Numbered from the stretch's first letter, positions 1-13,010 are shown. The stretch: 64,000 nt of DNA from Sarcocystis neurona (GCA_000727475.1 KL647325.1:671719-735718); one strand, 5' to 3'. The notes: generated by a model from the sequence alone, not told the origin. Numbers and translations: made by a program.

Positions 1-3000
1 ACAGCAAATAGAGTCTTTGCTACCGTAGAAGCACAAGGTGCCGCCCCCGCCCACGTCTAGTCGTCCGCAGTCTGAAAAAGAATTCAGGCAGCAGAGTCGT
101 TGCTACGAGAGAAGCAGAAGGGGCCGCCGGGCTTCCAAGCAAGCGGGGGAAACAAATTTTCCCCGCCTTTAAAGGAGCTGACCACAGGATTAATTGTGTG
201 TCAGAAGACGTGAGAGGTTACCTTGCTACGAGTGAAAGCATCGTACTGTGTAAAATTTTCAAAGGGTAGTTCAAGTAAGACGCTTCTGTGCGCAGAGAGC
301 GTGGTTATAATAAGTACACGCGTTTCAGTCTTGACACAGTCAAAAATTAGCTTGACACTGGACACGCACGCGTATGTGTACGTGCTTCACTGATACACAG
401 GCGCAAATGCATACCTGAATAAAACGGAGATCCAACTACTTGCTGTAGTATGTACGTACACAGGTGTGGAAGCGTACGTGTCTCTTCTTGTTTTGTATAT
501 GTCTATGGATATACCACCATGTGCTACCATTTCCCCATGGACAGGCCTTCCAAGTTATTCGGGAAGCAATGAATCGAAACTGGGTACAGGAGTTTGATAG
601 CGGTTGCGGATAGCTTCTGATTGTGGATACATAGGTGTTCAGTTGCAACTGGAGAAAAGTGCGGATAGCATGTGATTGTAGACACGTAAATATGCAGATA
701 CAACCGAAGAGAATTCTGCAGTAGTCTTCCTAGGGAATATTTATTCTACGTTGCACTAGAACTTTAGAGCGTACCCGTCTGCTTCCAGTGGTCGCCCCGT
801 TTTCGTGGTCTGTTGTCTGGCATCTTAACTTCACTTTGTTCGGCGCGCTACACATAGCTGCTTCCAGCTCTCATGAGTAGTGCCCCATAGGGTCGGTCTC
901 CTCAGTTTTTCTGACAAAACAACCGTCGCCTGTGGCGCCACTGAATTTGCTTGCGAGAGACTCCTTCGTATACCTGTAATCAGTCGCTCAGGCCTGTCTG
1001 CAGACATTCAGCCGTTTCTCTGTTATTACATATCCGCGCTGCGCTGCAGAGCCCTGTGTATGTATCTCGGCACCATACACATTTAAGAGCTGTGCACCTC
1101 CTTTCTTCGGTGTTTTCTTGAAAGCGAGTGTAGTGCCCGCACATGCGTCACGTACGACGGTTGGACTGCTGTGGCATAACATCTGCATTTTCCAGTAAAC
1201 TACAGGACTACAAGTGTACTGGCACTAAATGTTCTTGTGAGTTCCTTGAAACATCCTTTGACGCCTACGACTTTGTACTGCGGCAGCGCTTCTCGGCCTG
1301 TCCCTGCTGTTGACCTGTCCCACTTGGAAGTTATTTTCGGACTATATTCCACAGTTACTACGCGTTTAACGTAAAATCTTCTGTATCTTATGACATACAC
1401 CTTCCACGCTAGAATACATTATATTTATCGAGCTACACGGGATGTCTACTACCTCGTAATAGGACATGTAACACACGCGATACAACAGGATTTCATTTTC
1501 TGCAATTATTTGAGATCTGCACTTAACACATATACACACGCATGTGTATACACGCACAGACACTAAGGGACACAGGCAGTGGAAGGCTGTTTTGAAACAT
1601 ATACAGAAAAAAGAGAGGAGGGACTAGCCACACCGCACGTGTACTTCCTTATAGAAAGACGTGTAACGGATACCGTAAAGCAATCTTTCCTTTCTGAAAC
1701 TACAAGAAGAAATTTGCACTTTATGTTAAAATGAAGCGCCTAACCTATATCCCCGCAGAAACGACCTTCACTGTGTTGCTACCGATGCAAGATACATATT
1801 TCTTCCCGCGGTTTGACAGCAAATCTCTCTCAAATATCACAGTAAAGTAGCCTGCCTCTTCTCCCACCAAAATATATTGTGTATTGTTTCTTCACATAGC
1901 AGGAATGCGTCAGTCACTCAAAAGCTTTACGATGCCTCATATGATAATAGATGCCATCCAAGAAGTGTACCATCGGTCTATGTGTCTAGTTCCATGATTT
2001 GCTGTCTCTCAAGATCTGTAGATGTGCCTGTTTTACCCACACACACGACGTACAGCAGATCAAAATCAAGAGAGCATATTTTATGGTGGAGCTGGCACAG
2101 ACATACACAGTATATTTTTGCACCAGGGAGAAAATCCTTCTGCAGGACACATCCTCTATCCGTGGACCGTGGATAGGCCAAGTCGGTCTCAGATTTTTCC
2201 CTGACAAATCTGCATGACCTTTTCTCCATTTCGCCCGCTTGCGGTGGCAGCTTTGTACTGGAGTGCGGCTTTCTCCGCTACACGCGGAATGAAGCACCAA
2301 CAACACTGGAACGATGTACTTTTGCCAACACGGAACAAGTATCAAGTTTCTCCTTGCAAAGCATATCTCAGGCTGCAGCGAGAGCTGAGATTACACAGTG
2401 TATCTTTCTGGGTGAAGAGAAACATCTCCGCTGCCTGTGGCTTCAACTGGTACACCTTTGAGCCTTGGGTGCGGAGAATAGGCTCTCGATCTTCTACCGA
2501 CTTGTACTAGCAACGTTGCACTCGATTGCCGCTTCCACTCTCTTCGAGGATGTCGTGCGTAGACCGAATAGTCTGCCGTTCGGCAGAGGATGGCCACGCT
2601 GGATCAATGAGCATACAAACAGTATGTGTGCGGTAATACATATGTACACACATCGAAGGTGACAGGTGTACGGCTGCTATACATACAAAGATATGCAAGT
2701 ACATGCACATGCTTCTATATAAACACAGCAGCCGGCTGTTCGGGACATGATCAGCCGCCATTATCTTAACGTCAGTAAAGTTCACATTACATAGTGATGT
2801 ACACATACATCTCTGTGCATATGTATGTAATGCGTATATACCTATGTAGACATGCATATGTGATCATTTACGATTTACAGTCAACACAAATGCGGTATTG
2901 GCTTCTGCCTTTACCAACACGTTCTCCACGCCGTGCGAAATTTATGCACTGTTTCACTATGTCCGCGCCGCTCCACGTACGCAAGCTCTATTCACTTTGG

Positions 3001-4600
3001 CGGCGTCTTCCCGTTAAAAACTTGCGACAACCAAGATTTCCTGCACGGTGGAGTACGGCAAGTCGTATGTATTTTTCTTCTTTCTTGTGTGTAGATATGA
3101 GATACGCACTGTACAGAGCTTGCTCCTCTCTGTTCTTCATTAGATCCTCCCGCCACCTCGTCGTGTCTAAATTTTCCTTCTACATCTGTGAGTGTACGCG
3201 CACCGCTACTCCAAGTACAGAGGATATGAAGACGTACATTCACCACAGGAAGTCGTCTCTGCTCCAGCAGAAGGACGTCTATCCTATCGCCTGATGGAGT
3301 GCGGTCTACACGAAGGGCGTATGGAAGTCATCGAGTCATGTCATGACTGCGTCGCCCCTACCATTTTGTGTGAAAACAAAAAATGTGGCGAACTGTATGA
3401 GTTCTTTCGTCTTTACTTGTACACTGACATACACGCGAACAGTTGTAGGGTAGTTCCCTCTTTCCTCCCCGCTCGGAAACGGCGACGTAAATGTCGTTTG
3501 CTCATGGATGCGTCATATTCTATCTTATTTCTTTCGCCTCTGTTAACAGATGGACAAATCCTGCCTGTGATTGAGCCACACGCCGCGCATACTTTTATCT
3601 TCTCTTCCTATCCACTTACAACGGTTATACGTTGTTTCTTGTTGCACCTGTGTACACACATTATTTGTGCTGCTCAATCCGGTCACTCTGCACAGACGGC
3701 GGCGGTTTCTTACCTTGGATAGATGGACTGGACAATTGTGCGTGTCTGCTTCAATCTGTTCACGTGAGGAAAGCACTGGATCTCTTGCATGTATACGTAC
3801 ATGCGCGTATATTTACAGGCATACTGCCGTCTTCAAGTGAATGTGTTGACCGTAGATCTTTACATCTCATTGTTCCTCGCCCTCTGTTCGTGCAGGTGGA
3901 CACACTACTGCCTCAAGCACGTATCCGAAAGCTTCGTGGGTTATTTTTTCTCTCGCTGGTTCTGTACATTCGAACAAATACGCAGACTCGAAGTTATCTT
4001 TAGAGTGCTAGGTCTCTCTTCACTTCTCATGACAAGAGCGTCGCTCTCCACCGAACACGTATACTACGACGAAGTACGTGTATACCTGCACGGGGAATCC
4101 TCATGCCACCATAAACGAGAAAAAAAAAAGGAACCTCACTCCTGGTAAGGACAAGCTGTTGAATAAAGTAAAAACTTTACAATATTCAGTTGGTACGTAA
4201 ACATGTATTAGCCTATCTGCCGCGCGGATTGCAGAAAGTTTAAATGTCTCGTTTCTTCTTCCTGCTATTTAGTTGTCTGCTCTGAAAATTCTGCAGAGCT
4301 TTTCGAGTGCTTTGCCAGGTTTGTCACGCTCCTTGATACCGTTGCAAAGTTTCACTGTTTTTTCTTTGTCGAGTACTTCCCCCTTTCTCAGTGTACCACT
4401 CACTGTGTCTTAGTGCTTAAGTACGTACATACTCGCACACAGACATGTATTTTCCACCCACGTGTACTTGGGTACACGCATGCAGAATCACATATAGACG
4501 CATAGACCTATATGGATATGAGTATATATATATATGTGTATGCACTTGTCCGTTTAAACGTATATCTAATACCTGTGTGTGAATTACTATTGTGCTTTAC
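1..4600. other. Non-coding or unassigned left flank
   Basis: I recognise no gene here on either strand. Open frames are short, have no family motif, and overlap each other in several frames. The text is mixed-composition DNA with scattered short GT/TA runs, for example TATATATATATGTG near 4525. It could be intergenic, or introns and UTR of a gene lying further left. An open plus-strand stretch at 3192-3722 (176 codons) has no recognisable domain and is within chance expectation for this length of DNA. Confidence 0.5.
2..240 (+). repeat. Degenerate tandem motif at the left edge
   Basis: A word close to GTCTTTGCTACxxxxGAAGCA occurs near 12, is repeated with changes near 97 (GTCGTTGCTACGAGAGAAGCA), and again in weaker form near 219 (CCTTGCTACGAGTGAAAGCA). 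The first two are followed by a GCCGCC-containing stretch. This looks like an old, decayed tandem repeat that may continue to the left of the window. Confidence 0.4.
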
Positions 4601-4739
4601 TGGTGAGTTGGCGTACAGTTGTGGTAACTTGAAATATTCTCCTTCAGCGTGGAGGCCGCGGCCACCGCATCGCTCATTCCTGTGAGGACAGCTGTGTCTC
4701 GCAACGTAGCAAGTCTTTTCACTGTTGAGAAAACCCCAC

Positions 4740-5198
4740 TACGACCGTGTACGAAAGTGTCCGTCTCTCTTGTTTTCTTCTTGTCCTTTTCCTTCGCCGT
4801 CATCATTTCCATGTTCGCCTTCTTCTTGAAATGCTGCCTGCTGTCCTTTTTATCCCTCTGTTGCGCACTACCCTTCCTCTTGATTCTCCTTGTTCGTGTG
4901 CTTCGCCCGCCTCTGCTTCATCGTCTCTTTCCTTGTGTGCGTCTTTTTACATTCCGCCTACCTTGGTTTCTCTGTGCTCAGCTCTCCGCAGCCTATCCTT
5001 CTTTCCATCCTCCTCCCTTCTCTCCTCTCTGACACTTTTGATCAGCTTTTCCTCCCTCCTCTCCGTCGTCCTCGGCTCCCTTCTATTCTGCTTCATCCGA
5101 TCCTTCCGCCACTTTCGTTTCTTCTCTCCTCCGTCTTCTCTTCCCGCTTCATCCTCTCCCTATTACAATGCCATTTGCGCTTTCTGTTCTAGTTCTCT
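4740..5198 (+). other. Polypyrimidine-rich 3' flank of the SRS gene
   Basis: The plus strand is dominated by C and T (TCTCTT, CTTCTTG, CCTCCTTC blocks). Read in the sense of the SRS gene on the minus strand, this is a purine-rich stretch immediately after the stop codon, so it is probably 3' UTR or 3' flank. Long open frames here (for example 4747-5202 on plus) come from the lack of A and G, which removes stop codons, and are not evidence of a gene. Confidence 0.55.
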
Positions 5199-6530
5199 CT
5201 AACCCAGACACAAGCCAAGACCCACCAGAGTTATTGCAGCCACCCACCATGCTCTTCCATTCTGTGGAGTGGCGGCGGCCGCATCTGCTGCTTTCATATG
5301 GATAAATATAGTGCAGTCGGCAGGAGGACCTTTTCCTGAAAATCCTCCAGGGTTGGCTCTGCACTGGTAGCAGAATTTCTTCGGAGTTGGAGGAAGCTCT
5401 GTTAGGACAAGTTTGTATATAGTGGAAACCCCTATGATTGCGTCCGCTGCTTGCAGGATGTTGCCATCAGGCGGCAGATGTTCACCGCTACTGGCACTAC
5501 TGTTGGCGGGAGACGAAGAGGGCTGCGTTTCCTGAGGCTGCTGCTGCTGCTCATGCTGCTTCAAGAGCAACGAAGCTGCATGCACACCTCCTTCGGATTC
5601 CAAGCGAAGAGCATTCGGAGCAAAATCGTTTAACACTTTCGGATTGCCTACTCGGCAAGAACCCTCCTGCACGCTGAACGCGAATTCAGGACGTTTAGGA
5701 GAGAGGTACTGGTCATCAGTAGCGCAGGCAAATAGTAAATTTGTATTGGCTTCTCCATATAGAGTAATGGACTCACCTGTACATACTTTTAGCGGCTGGT
5801 CTTCCCCTTCTGGATCTTCAATAAGGGATGATTCGTCCACTGCACTTGCAAAAAAGGAGTCTACAGTTCGTTTAAAGACTGGCTTTGTTCTCGCTCCCGG
5901 TACAGTAACCAGAATTATGCACGATGTAGGAGTCTTTTCGTCTGTTGCAGCAGGAGCAGGCGGAGCCGAGTTCGCAGTAGCTGGCGCAGGAGGATCAGCC
6001 ACTGCAGCACGCTGACTCTGCAGATGCCTGTCTCTGTGCCGTCTTCGTTGAGAAGCACTTCTGCATCGGAATGACAAGGTTTTGGGAGAAGGAGCGAGCG
6101 CCGCCACAGTAATGCGATATCCCATGTCTGCTGTGCCTATTAAGTACACTTCTGGGTAGTAGTTAGAAAGTTTTACCGGTGCTTCTGCGGTAGCGCTAGT
6201 GTAGACCTCCCCAGAGTGAATAGGTGGATCCAATACCGGCAGGTGAGGGGGGCACATAAATTCTTTAGAATCTCCTACTGCTTCCAACTCTAAGTTGCGG
6301 ATTTCCCCAGAATCACAAGTGGGAAGATTCACCCACGTATGAAGAGCGTCCGCAATTTCAGATGCTGCTAAGACATCATCTTCGTCTTCAGTTTCTGTGT
6401 CGTCCTCTCCCGCCTCACCTGGGTGCATGTGCTCGGCTTTCACACGCAAAGCGCCCGGCAGCGCCTCCTCGGTGAAAAGCAAAAGAGTCAACATCAAGAT
6501 TATGTACAAAAATGCTTCTCTCAGCTGCAT
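5199..6530 (-). CDS. SRS-domain (SAG1-related) GPI-anchored surface antigen
   Basis: Predicted 443-aa protein of the SRS family, which in Toxoplasma and relatives forms GPI-anchored coats used in host attachment and immune interaction. Seen: a hydrophobic signal segment (about residues 6-20), an acidic stretch (38-54), then two SRS-like domains. Domain 1 (about 70-212) has C72, C93, C156 and C204 and ends in the strand SCIILVTV. Domain 2 (about 248-412) has C250, C269, C292, C387, C390 and C406 and the motif KKFCYQCR followed by DCTIFIHM, the usual SRS end pattern. The C-terminus is a small-residue stretch, then WWVAAITLVGLGLCLG, fitting GPI attachment. Both domains carry inserts: basic then Pro/Ala-rich (160-200) in domain 1, and Gln/Ser/Pro-rich (327-356) in domain 2. 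I chose the ATG at 6530 because it sits in an AAAACAATG context and gives a signal peptide; the frame stays open to an ATG at 6800. Stop TAG at 5199-5201. An intron cannot be excluded. Which SRS subgroup it belongs to is unknown. Confidence 0.78.
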   Translation of the reverse strand: MQLREAFLYIILMLTLLLFTEEALPGALRVKAEHMHPGEAGEDDTETEDEDDVLAASEIADALHTWVNLPTCDSGEIRNLELEAVGDSKEFMCPPHLPVLDPPIHSGEVYTSATAEAPVKLSNYYPEVYLIGTADMGYRITVAALAPSPKTLSFRCRSASQRRRHRDRHLQSQRAAVADPPAPATANSAPPAPAATDEKTPTSCIILVTVPGARTKPVFKRTVDSFFASAVDESSLIEDPEGEDQPLKVCTGESITLYGEANTNLLFACATDDQYLSPKRPEFAFSVQEGSCRVGNPKVLNDFAPNALRLESEGGVHAASLLLKQHEQQQQPQETQPSSSPANSSASSGEHLPPDGNILQAADAIIGVSTIYKLVLTELPPTPKKFCYQCRANPGGFSGKGPPADCTIFIHMKAADAAAATPQNGRAWWVAAITLVGLGLCLG

Positions 6531-6800
6531 TGTTTTCCGGAGCCGGAGGACCAGTTGAACGTGTAGGAACGATAGTAGGGCACGAAGGGGTTGCAGAATG
6601 CAAGAAAAACGAGAGGCGACAGGAGGAGAAACACAGCCCCGCACGTGTGGGAGCAGGCACGAATTACGGTGAACGAGCAACATCACAGAAACGAAGACGA
6701 CCCCGCGGCGGAGAAACGGGAGAAATCTGAACAGTCGCCGCATTTGACTCATCACCCAATGAGTTAGGAAAACTAACTCTGTAGGCTCTGTGATGCTCAA
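6531..6800 (-). other. In-frame upstream extension of the SRS gene (probably 5' UTR)
   Basis: The SRS reading frame continues upstream for 90 codons to an ATG at 6800. The added residues are rich in Arg, Leu and Val (for example RRLFRFLPFLRRGVVFVSVM) and would bury the signal peptide inside the protein. I therefore treat this as untranslated leader. An alternative is a type II style signal anchor or an annotated longer form. Confidence 0.5.
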
Positions 6801-7610
6801 ATACGAGGCGAAAGAGTAGTGGCACCTACGATGGGGAAAAAGTGAAGTTGCGGGATCAGACCTAACGTGGGATGAGCACGCCTAGGGGGTCACGAGGAAT
6901 GTGAGAGTACGTACGAAGAAGAGCGGACGGCAGCAGCAGCAAAGGACGTGGAACAAGACTGACCAGACTAGACGACGACGCGAACTCACGAGAATAAGAT
7001 GCCGACGAAGTAACACCAGCAGCAGCGACACATGCAAATCACAAGGTGTCCCAGCGGGGCAGCACAACAAAGCAAAGAAGGTGTTTTGTGGCTCCTCAGA
7101 TCGACCGAAAGATGTCAACTACTAGGACGACCTCTTCGTCGCCGCTGGACTTCAGTCACACACGATGGCTCACGTGTCCCTCCTAAGCTCTCAACACTAG
7201 TGACCTGATGACTTTTCTCTGTTCCTCTTCTTACTGAAAAGCGTCTTTTTATTTACTTCCGTGCTAGCACATCACTTGCGAATTCTAGAATCTTCTTCCT
7301 CACAGACGTGTCAAAACTATTTCCTAAAAAAGGTTGGGCCGCGTGATGTCTGCCCTGCCGCATGGGCAGCAAGGTAGAGCACCCGGTTAAAAATTATCAA
7401 TTCTTCACTCGAAGTGAGCACTCGAATGCGTTTTTCGCTTCGTGGGAGCCGCCTTCTCGCTTCGTTCTTCCTTCTTTGTGGAAGGCACGGCTGTCATGCC
7501 TGGATCACCAGCAGAGAGAGATATCGCAGTTAATACGTTTTTCGGGGCTGCCCTCTGCTCTCTTTCCTTCCGTGTACGAGTGCGTAGAACACCTGTTTTG
7601 TTCCCTTTGC

Positions 7611-7628
7611 CAAGATATCGATATCTTG
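7611..7628. repeat. 18-bp perfect palindrome
   Basis: CAAGATATCGATATCTTG is its own reverse complement over all 18 bases. It lies in non-repetitive DNA about 1.1 kb upstream of the SRS start. It could be a dimeric protein-binding site or chance. Confidence 0.8.
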
Positions 7629-8249
7629 TAATGCTTGTGCCAGCATACGCAGTTGTTTGGCAGTACCAACAGCAGTCAGCGTAGCGCGCGAGCCGCAGCG
7701 ACCTCGACGGACGCGACGCCACGATTAGGAAGCACGTCGGCGACGCGTCGTTCTTTTTTGGTGACAGCTGCGCTGGTGTGGTTATCCCGACGTATACATG
7801 CAGGACAACAACGAAGAAAAAAACATTCCAGAGTGGTCTTTCTGGTATCCCCTTCTAATTAAGCTATTCTACCATTGCTGCTTGACTAAAGCTCGTTCTG
7901 CTTGCGGTCTGAAAGAAGTAGACACGGCCACAGAAACTCATTCTCGCTCCAATCGTAGACACGGTGACACCTAGGGACTGATGACGTGCGTAATGCCGCT
8001 GATACGGAGGTAATTCTGGGGACATCATCTGTTTGCAGCAATACGGGAGTGCAGATTTCCACGACATGCAGGGCAGAAGCCACAACTGAACATCGCAGAA
8101 GAATAATTTAACTGGCTGTATTTGCCGCAGCTGACCTCGCGATCCGTGAGGCTTCACTCTCGGCTGTTCCCGGTAGACACGATGGAGGAACGAAAAACTC
8201 GCTAGAACAACCCCCCGGTTGGAAGCAGCCGCTCTTCGCTAGTATCCCC

Positions 8250-8660
8250 AAGTGTGGCTTGCACCGCCCCAGTAGAGGCAGCTACAGGCGCAGACGCAGG
8301 CACAGCAGCAGAAGCATCCGTGCCTGGTACTCGGGGCGCAGGGCGACCGATGAAGGCCGACAGGGGTAGCAGCAGCGCAACGAGAAATAATTTCTTGGCG
8401 CTGATACAGCGCAGCTATACAGCCAGAAGGGGAAGCCACAGCGCCATCTTTAGCAGCCAGCCATCCACAACAATGGTTAATTGTCGGCAGGAGCACCAAA
8501 GAAGCTGGCGTGCTCCCAAAGCAGCAGCAGCAAGGCGGAATACCATTGCGGATCCACGGAGACAGCAACATAGAGTCGCAACAGCGTGCCACAGGAGTCA
8601 CAAAGAAGTAGGTAGCTGGTTACAAAGAGCGTCGACCTCCCCAGGAGCAGCGAAGTAGTG
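8250..8660 (+). repeat. CAG/GCA-rich patch
   Basis: Dispersed GCAGCAGC and GCAGCAGCAAG triplets in otherwise unique DNA. Both strands stay open for 120-134 codons here, which is expected from triplet composition. Confidence 0.5.
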
Positions 8661-9944
8661 CTCCATCCCCGACGCATAGCAGGCATCTGACGAGATATTC
8701 TACCCAAGCAACCTGCACGACAGTGAACCGCGGCACACTCATGAGCCGTAGCACGTGGACGGCCGCATGTTCGTTTTGTCGTCTCCTCCCGGTCATTCCG
8801 AGTCCTTCGCTGCGAGTCTCTGTAACGGGCTACGGCGCCGCTCCACAGCTGTCAGCCTGTCAGGAACCAAATCCTGATCGAGTGAGGAATCCAGCAAAGT
8901 GTTTCCCACATGCCAAACTACATGCACCCACCTCAACAAGAGGCACGTACCCTTGTGCTTCCAGCAGCCGCCTGTGCTGTACCCTACTGCTCATAGCAAA
9001 AATACGACCGTCCGAGGCCCGACGAAGAAGCATATGCACGATGCATGTTACGAGCGTTACAGCATGTGAGAGATTTCAGTGGAACGGATACACCGATATA
9101 TCAGACAAAGTAGCAGTCTAGGAGCCAGCAGCATCAAATACACGTTAAAGCAGCGACAACAGCAGTGCATCAGCGTACAAACCAGAAAACGAGTGAGGGA
9201 CTACATTTGAGGTGAACTCTCAGAACGCATCTATCCAAGCAACCCAACTGCGGCGCCACTAGGGACGCTGTATATCAATGGGGGAGCCAAAATATATGTA
9301 CCTACAGCACAAATTAACTAATCAAGAGGCCGCTTCACCAGCAGCGACAAACCAAGGCATCGACGAAGATGCCGCCGCCGCAGCAGCAGCGTCTGCCAAG
9401 AACCACAGCAGTGGGAAGGATCTCGCTCACTTTGTAACACAGGTTGCTGACACTACGGCACACACCGTGTACGACACATGTTGCTGCGGGTAGTGAGCAA
9501 GGGTCATTAAAGATAGTCGAGAGCTTGGATCCCGTCCGTGTATTATGGACTACCGCAGGCAGCCGTGGAGTGACTGCTCACTGCAGTAACGCTTCTTGAA
9601 CACATCGTTAGGTATCCCGGAACTCTCGTTGCCGCGCTTGCCCTAGTTTCGTATATCGAAAAAGCATTGTAGTGCTAGTCAGTGGCATGATGGAGGCTCT
9701 TCCACATTTGTCCGCGAACTGAAATAATGACAAGCGAGGTAAAGGCGGCACTATTATTATTATTAATAGCTCTATATCAGGAGCAGCAGCGATAGTGGTA
9801 AGAGTAGCGCCAGTAGTACATGCAGCAGTGTGACGGCTAACTGTAGCAGTAGGCCCTACGATGCTCGCCGCGTCCTAAAATTCACTCCTTCATTCTGTGG
9901 CGATTGAGGCGGAGATAACAGGGTTAACGCAGCTGGTAGCACGC

Positions 9945-10102
9945 GGCCTCCATCGTAGCGAGGTGGCATTTCAACCGTCGTAAACGTTGACGGTGGACTG
10001 GTGCCATACGTGCTTTTGCCGCAGGCCTCCATCTTAGCGAGGAAACATTGCAACCGTTGTGAACTTTGACGGTAGGCTGGTACCATAGTCGCTTTTGCTA
10101 TA
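9945..10102 (+). repeat. 79-bp tandem duplication, two diverged copies
   Basis: GGCCTCCATCGTAGCGAGG begins copy 1 at 9945 and GGCCTCCATCTTAGCGAGG begins copy 2 at 10024. Both continue through CAACCGT, TTGACGGT, CTGGT and CATA words to GCTTTTGC. The 79-bp period is not a multiple of three, so it would break any reading frame and argues against coding here. A third GGCCTCC at about 10128 then diverges. Confidence 0.8.
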
Positions 10103-12279
10103 GATGAGGCGTGGAGCACAGTACGCAGGCCTCCTCTTTGTTTCCTGCTTATCTCCAGATACAGTGAAAGTTTTGAGACTAGCACCTGGTTTTGTAGGCT
10201 CGGAAGCTTCCGTTGTCAAGATATAGACGAAGCATCTAGAACACCAGTGATCACTGGGTTTTCTTGTCAGTGTACAATTATAGGTATACGAGTGTGTACC
10301 AAAAAGGAGAACGGAACGCTATATCCCTTCCACAATTCATAGACCGCATACCGCCACTGTACCGTCGTACGTGCTGTGACGGAGGAGGATATGCAGCAAC
10401 GGCGGTGAAAGACTGGCGATACTGATAGCTATACTGTGGTATTTCGGTGTACGTGTACACGTGTACATCGATAGTACTACGTCTGCGTGCGCCCTGTTTT
10501 TTTTTGCTTTACCAACAAGTAATCTTGTCACCGAAGATGTGGATGAGCTACCTTCACGACGTCAGATGACTGTGGTTTAAGTGAGCTGACATTCGAGAAA
10601 GGCAATCAGAACCGCTCCTTACACGTCAATTCTCCAAGCGCTACACCTTCCGAGTGACAGCAAAGAGAGTCTGCGGAGCGTGTGAGGACTCTTGTGTGTG
10701 CTCACGATACCACAGAACACCGGATAAGATGATTCAACGATAGCCAGTAACAAGACTGATTCTGATGCGTTAATCGTTAATTCGTTAGGCGTTGGACTAC
10801 CTCGTGAGCACCTGAGAGATTACACTCTCCATAGCAGAACTGCATGCGTGCACCTATTATTACGCCATACATTGTTCGGGCACAAAGCGGCAACACAGAC
10901 AGCCTCCTTTAGACAAAGGAGAAGACCTGCAAAGCAAAAGCGGTAGCGACACATCAGTTGCAGGGATGCAGCCGTAGTTCCCGACGTATACACCTAACCG
11001 TAACGGAGAGCAGCGTCGGTGTTACGCATACACGGACACATGAATCGTTCGAAGACGCAAGGAGAAGGTGCACGCGATCGCTTTCCTTCCTGTGTAAGTG
11101 AACACACATACAGAAGTCCCGTCCCCCACTTTTCCAAGCAAATATTTCTGGTGTGGTCCAAGTGAATGTATAAGACTGCTTTTACACACGCAGGGGTACG
11201 TCTCCAACGTCGCACTTACGTGTACAGCTACGCGTGAAATGTTCAGTTTGAGTGCGCGTACACAGTCGCACTTTTAAAATAGCCTGTGCATGCTTCTGCG
11301 AAGATATCCAATAGACGGTGTGTGCGACAGTCGCCATTTGCTATTCGAGTCATACTGTGTATCACGGACGTTCCGCAGCAAATTTCCTGTGGCGTCCTCA
11401 AGAACAACAGTTAGACGCATGAATGTATGTTGCGCCTTAGAAAGAAATTTTTCACACAGAGCAAGTGATACACCCCGGAGTGCAGGTTGTCACGGATGAG
11501 ACTTCAAACATAAATGCGTATACTCCGTATGTTCATAGGATTACGCGTTCGACTACGTATACGTGCGCATAAGTATACGTGGCTGTGGGTGTATACCTGT
11601 GTACACACTTGTACGTATATAAATGTATATACATGGGGACATGCTGTACAAGTTGAACTAGGCACGCACAGACTTGAAGGTATGTGATTGAGAGTGCATG
11701 TAGATTTATAGCTACTTAATATACACGGTGGTGCAATGTATTACGTATATATGTATATGTACCTAATGAGGTGTATGGACAAGTATGTGTTGATGCGTAA
11801 AGTATGCACACGTAGATATAATAATGTGAGAATACATCCGCATAACCCCTACACACGTGAAGTTAGTAGTTACGGTGTGTATGTCTATACTTGTGCGACT
11901 ACTTGCACGTTAACAACAAGTCAATAGAATGCGCCCGTTTAGTGACGCTTGGGAAGAAGAACTGGCTCCGCTACTGGATTTGTGTATGTTCTCTACATAC
12001 GAGTAGGAATGAGCGTACAGACGAAGCAAGCCAACGCAGAGCGTCGTCCATAGAAAGTCAACCATTAACTGCTCTTCAACATGCATGAGCACTACGCGAA
12101 CACACTTACAAATTCGTTCATACTAGTACGACCACATGCGCACACTCTCGCTAATCCAACGGCTTTTTACCGGAACGGGCGGCACTGCGATGTGTATTCC
12201 TCCACACATCCACGGACCCACTGCAATTGCAAAGTGGCAGACGGTGGCACAACGATACGGGTTGCGGTAACTTCGCAGC

Positions 12280-13010
12280 AGCTTTGGTGGATGCTGGTGA
12301 GCGATAAAACTAGGGGCTGCAGCACAGCAGCAGCTGTAGGCGCGGACGCTACACCATGAGTCAAAGCAGTTGTCAAAGCAAACAGTCACCAGCAGCTGCG
12401 AGTATGGCGCTCACAGGACAGCAGTACTAGCAACAGCTGCGGAACAGCAGCAACAGGAAACTGCGGCGGAGCTGTAGAAGTAGCTGCGACTGGAATGCAG
12501 CAGGAGAAGTCTGGCTTGGTGCTGAAGCAGCAGGAGCGACAGTGGCAGTGGCAGCGAAACAACGGCATTCGAGAGGGATGTCGCAGTGTGACCACCAGCT
12601 GCGCCATTTGGTAAAAGGGCCAGATTGCAAGTAGTCTAGCACCACTAGTGGCAGAAACATCGGAGCAACACAGCATTTGGCTTGTAAGCTTCAATCATAG
12701 TTAAAGCAATTGCACGAACAGGTGCACCAGAAGTAGACTAATTGCAGCGTGTGGCGTGGAGGCTGCACCAGGGGTAGAAGTTCAACGACAGCCATGCAGC
12801 AGCATCATCAGCTCACACGGGGACTGCCACAGGTGTGGAAGCAGCAGCGGCCGCGAAAGAGCGGGAGCGCTCGAACAGCAGGGCCGACTATGGCAGCAAA
12901 ACCTCGACCAGTAGCTAGAACAGCAACAGCAGCAGCAGCAGTAGTAGCTCGCCTCAGCAGAAGCAGCGGCGTTTGCTGCTGCATGGGCCCCTTTAGCAAC
13001 ACCAGCGGGG
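12280..13010 (+). repeat. CAG triplet-rich region
   Basis: Frequent GCAGCAGC, CAGCAGCAG and AGCAGCAGGAG words on plus (CTG on minus), mostly as short interrupted arrays. No array is long and pure. Overlapping open frames on both strands have Cys/Ala/Gln-rich low-complexity translations. Confidence 0.6.

Noticed and set aside
3192..3722. 176-codon plus-strand frame
   Set aside because: No recognisable domain, no splice context and length within chance expectation for 64 kb.
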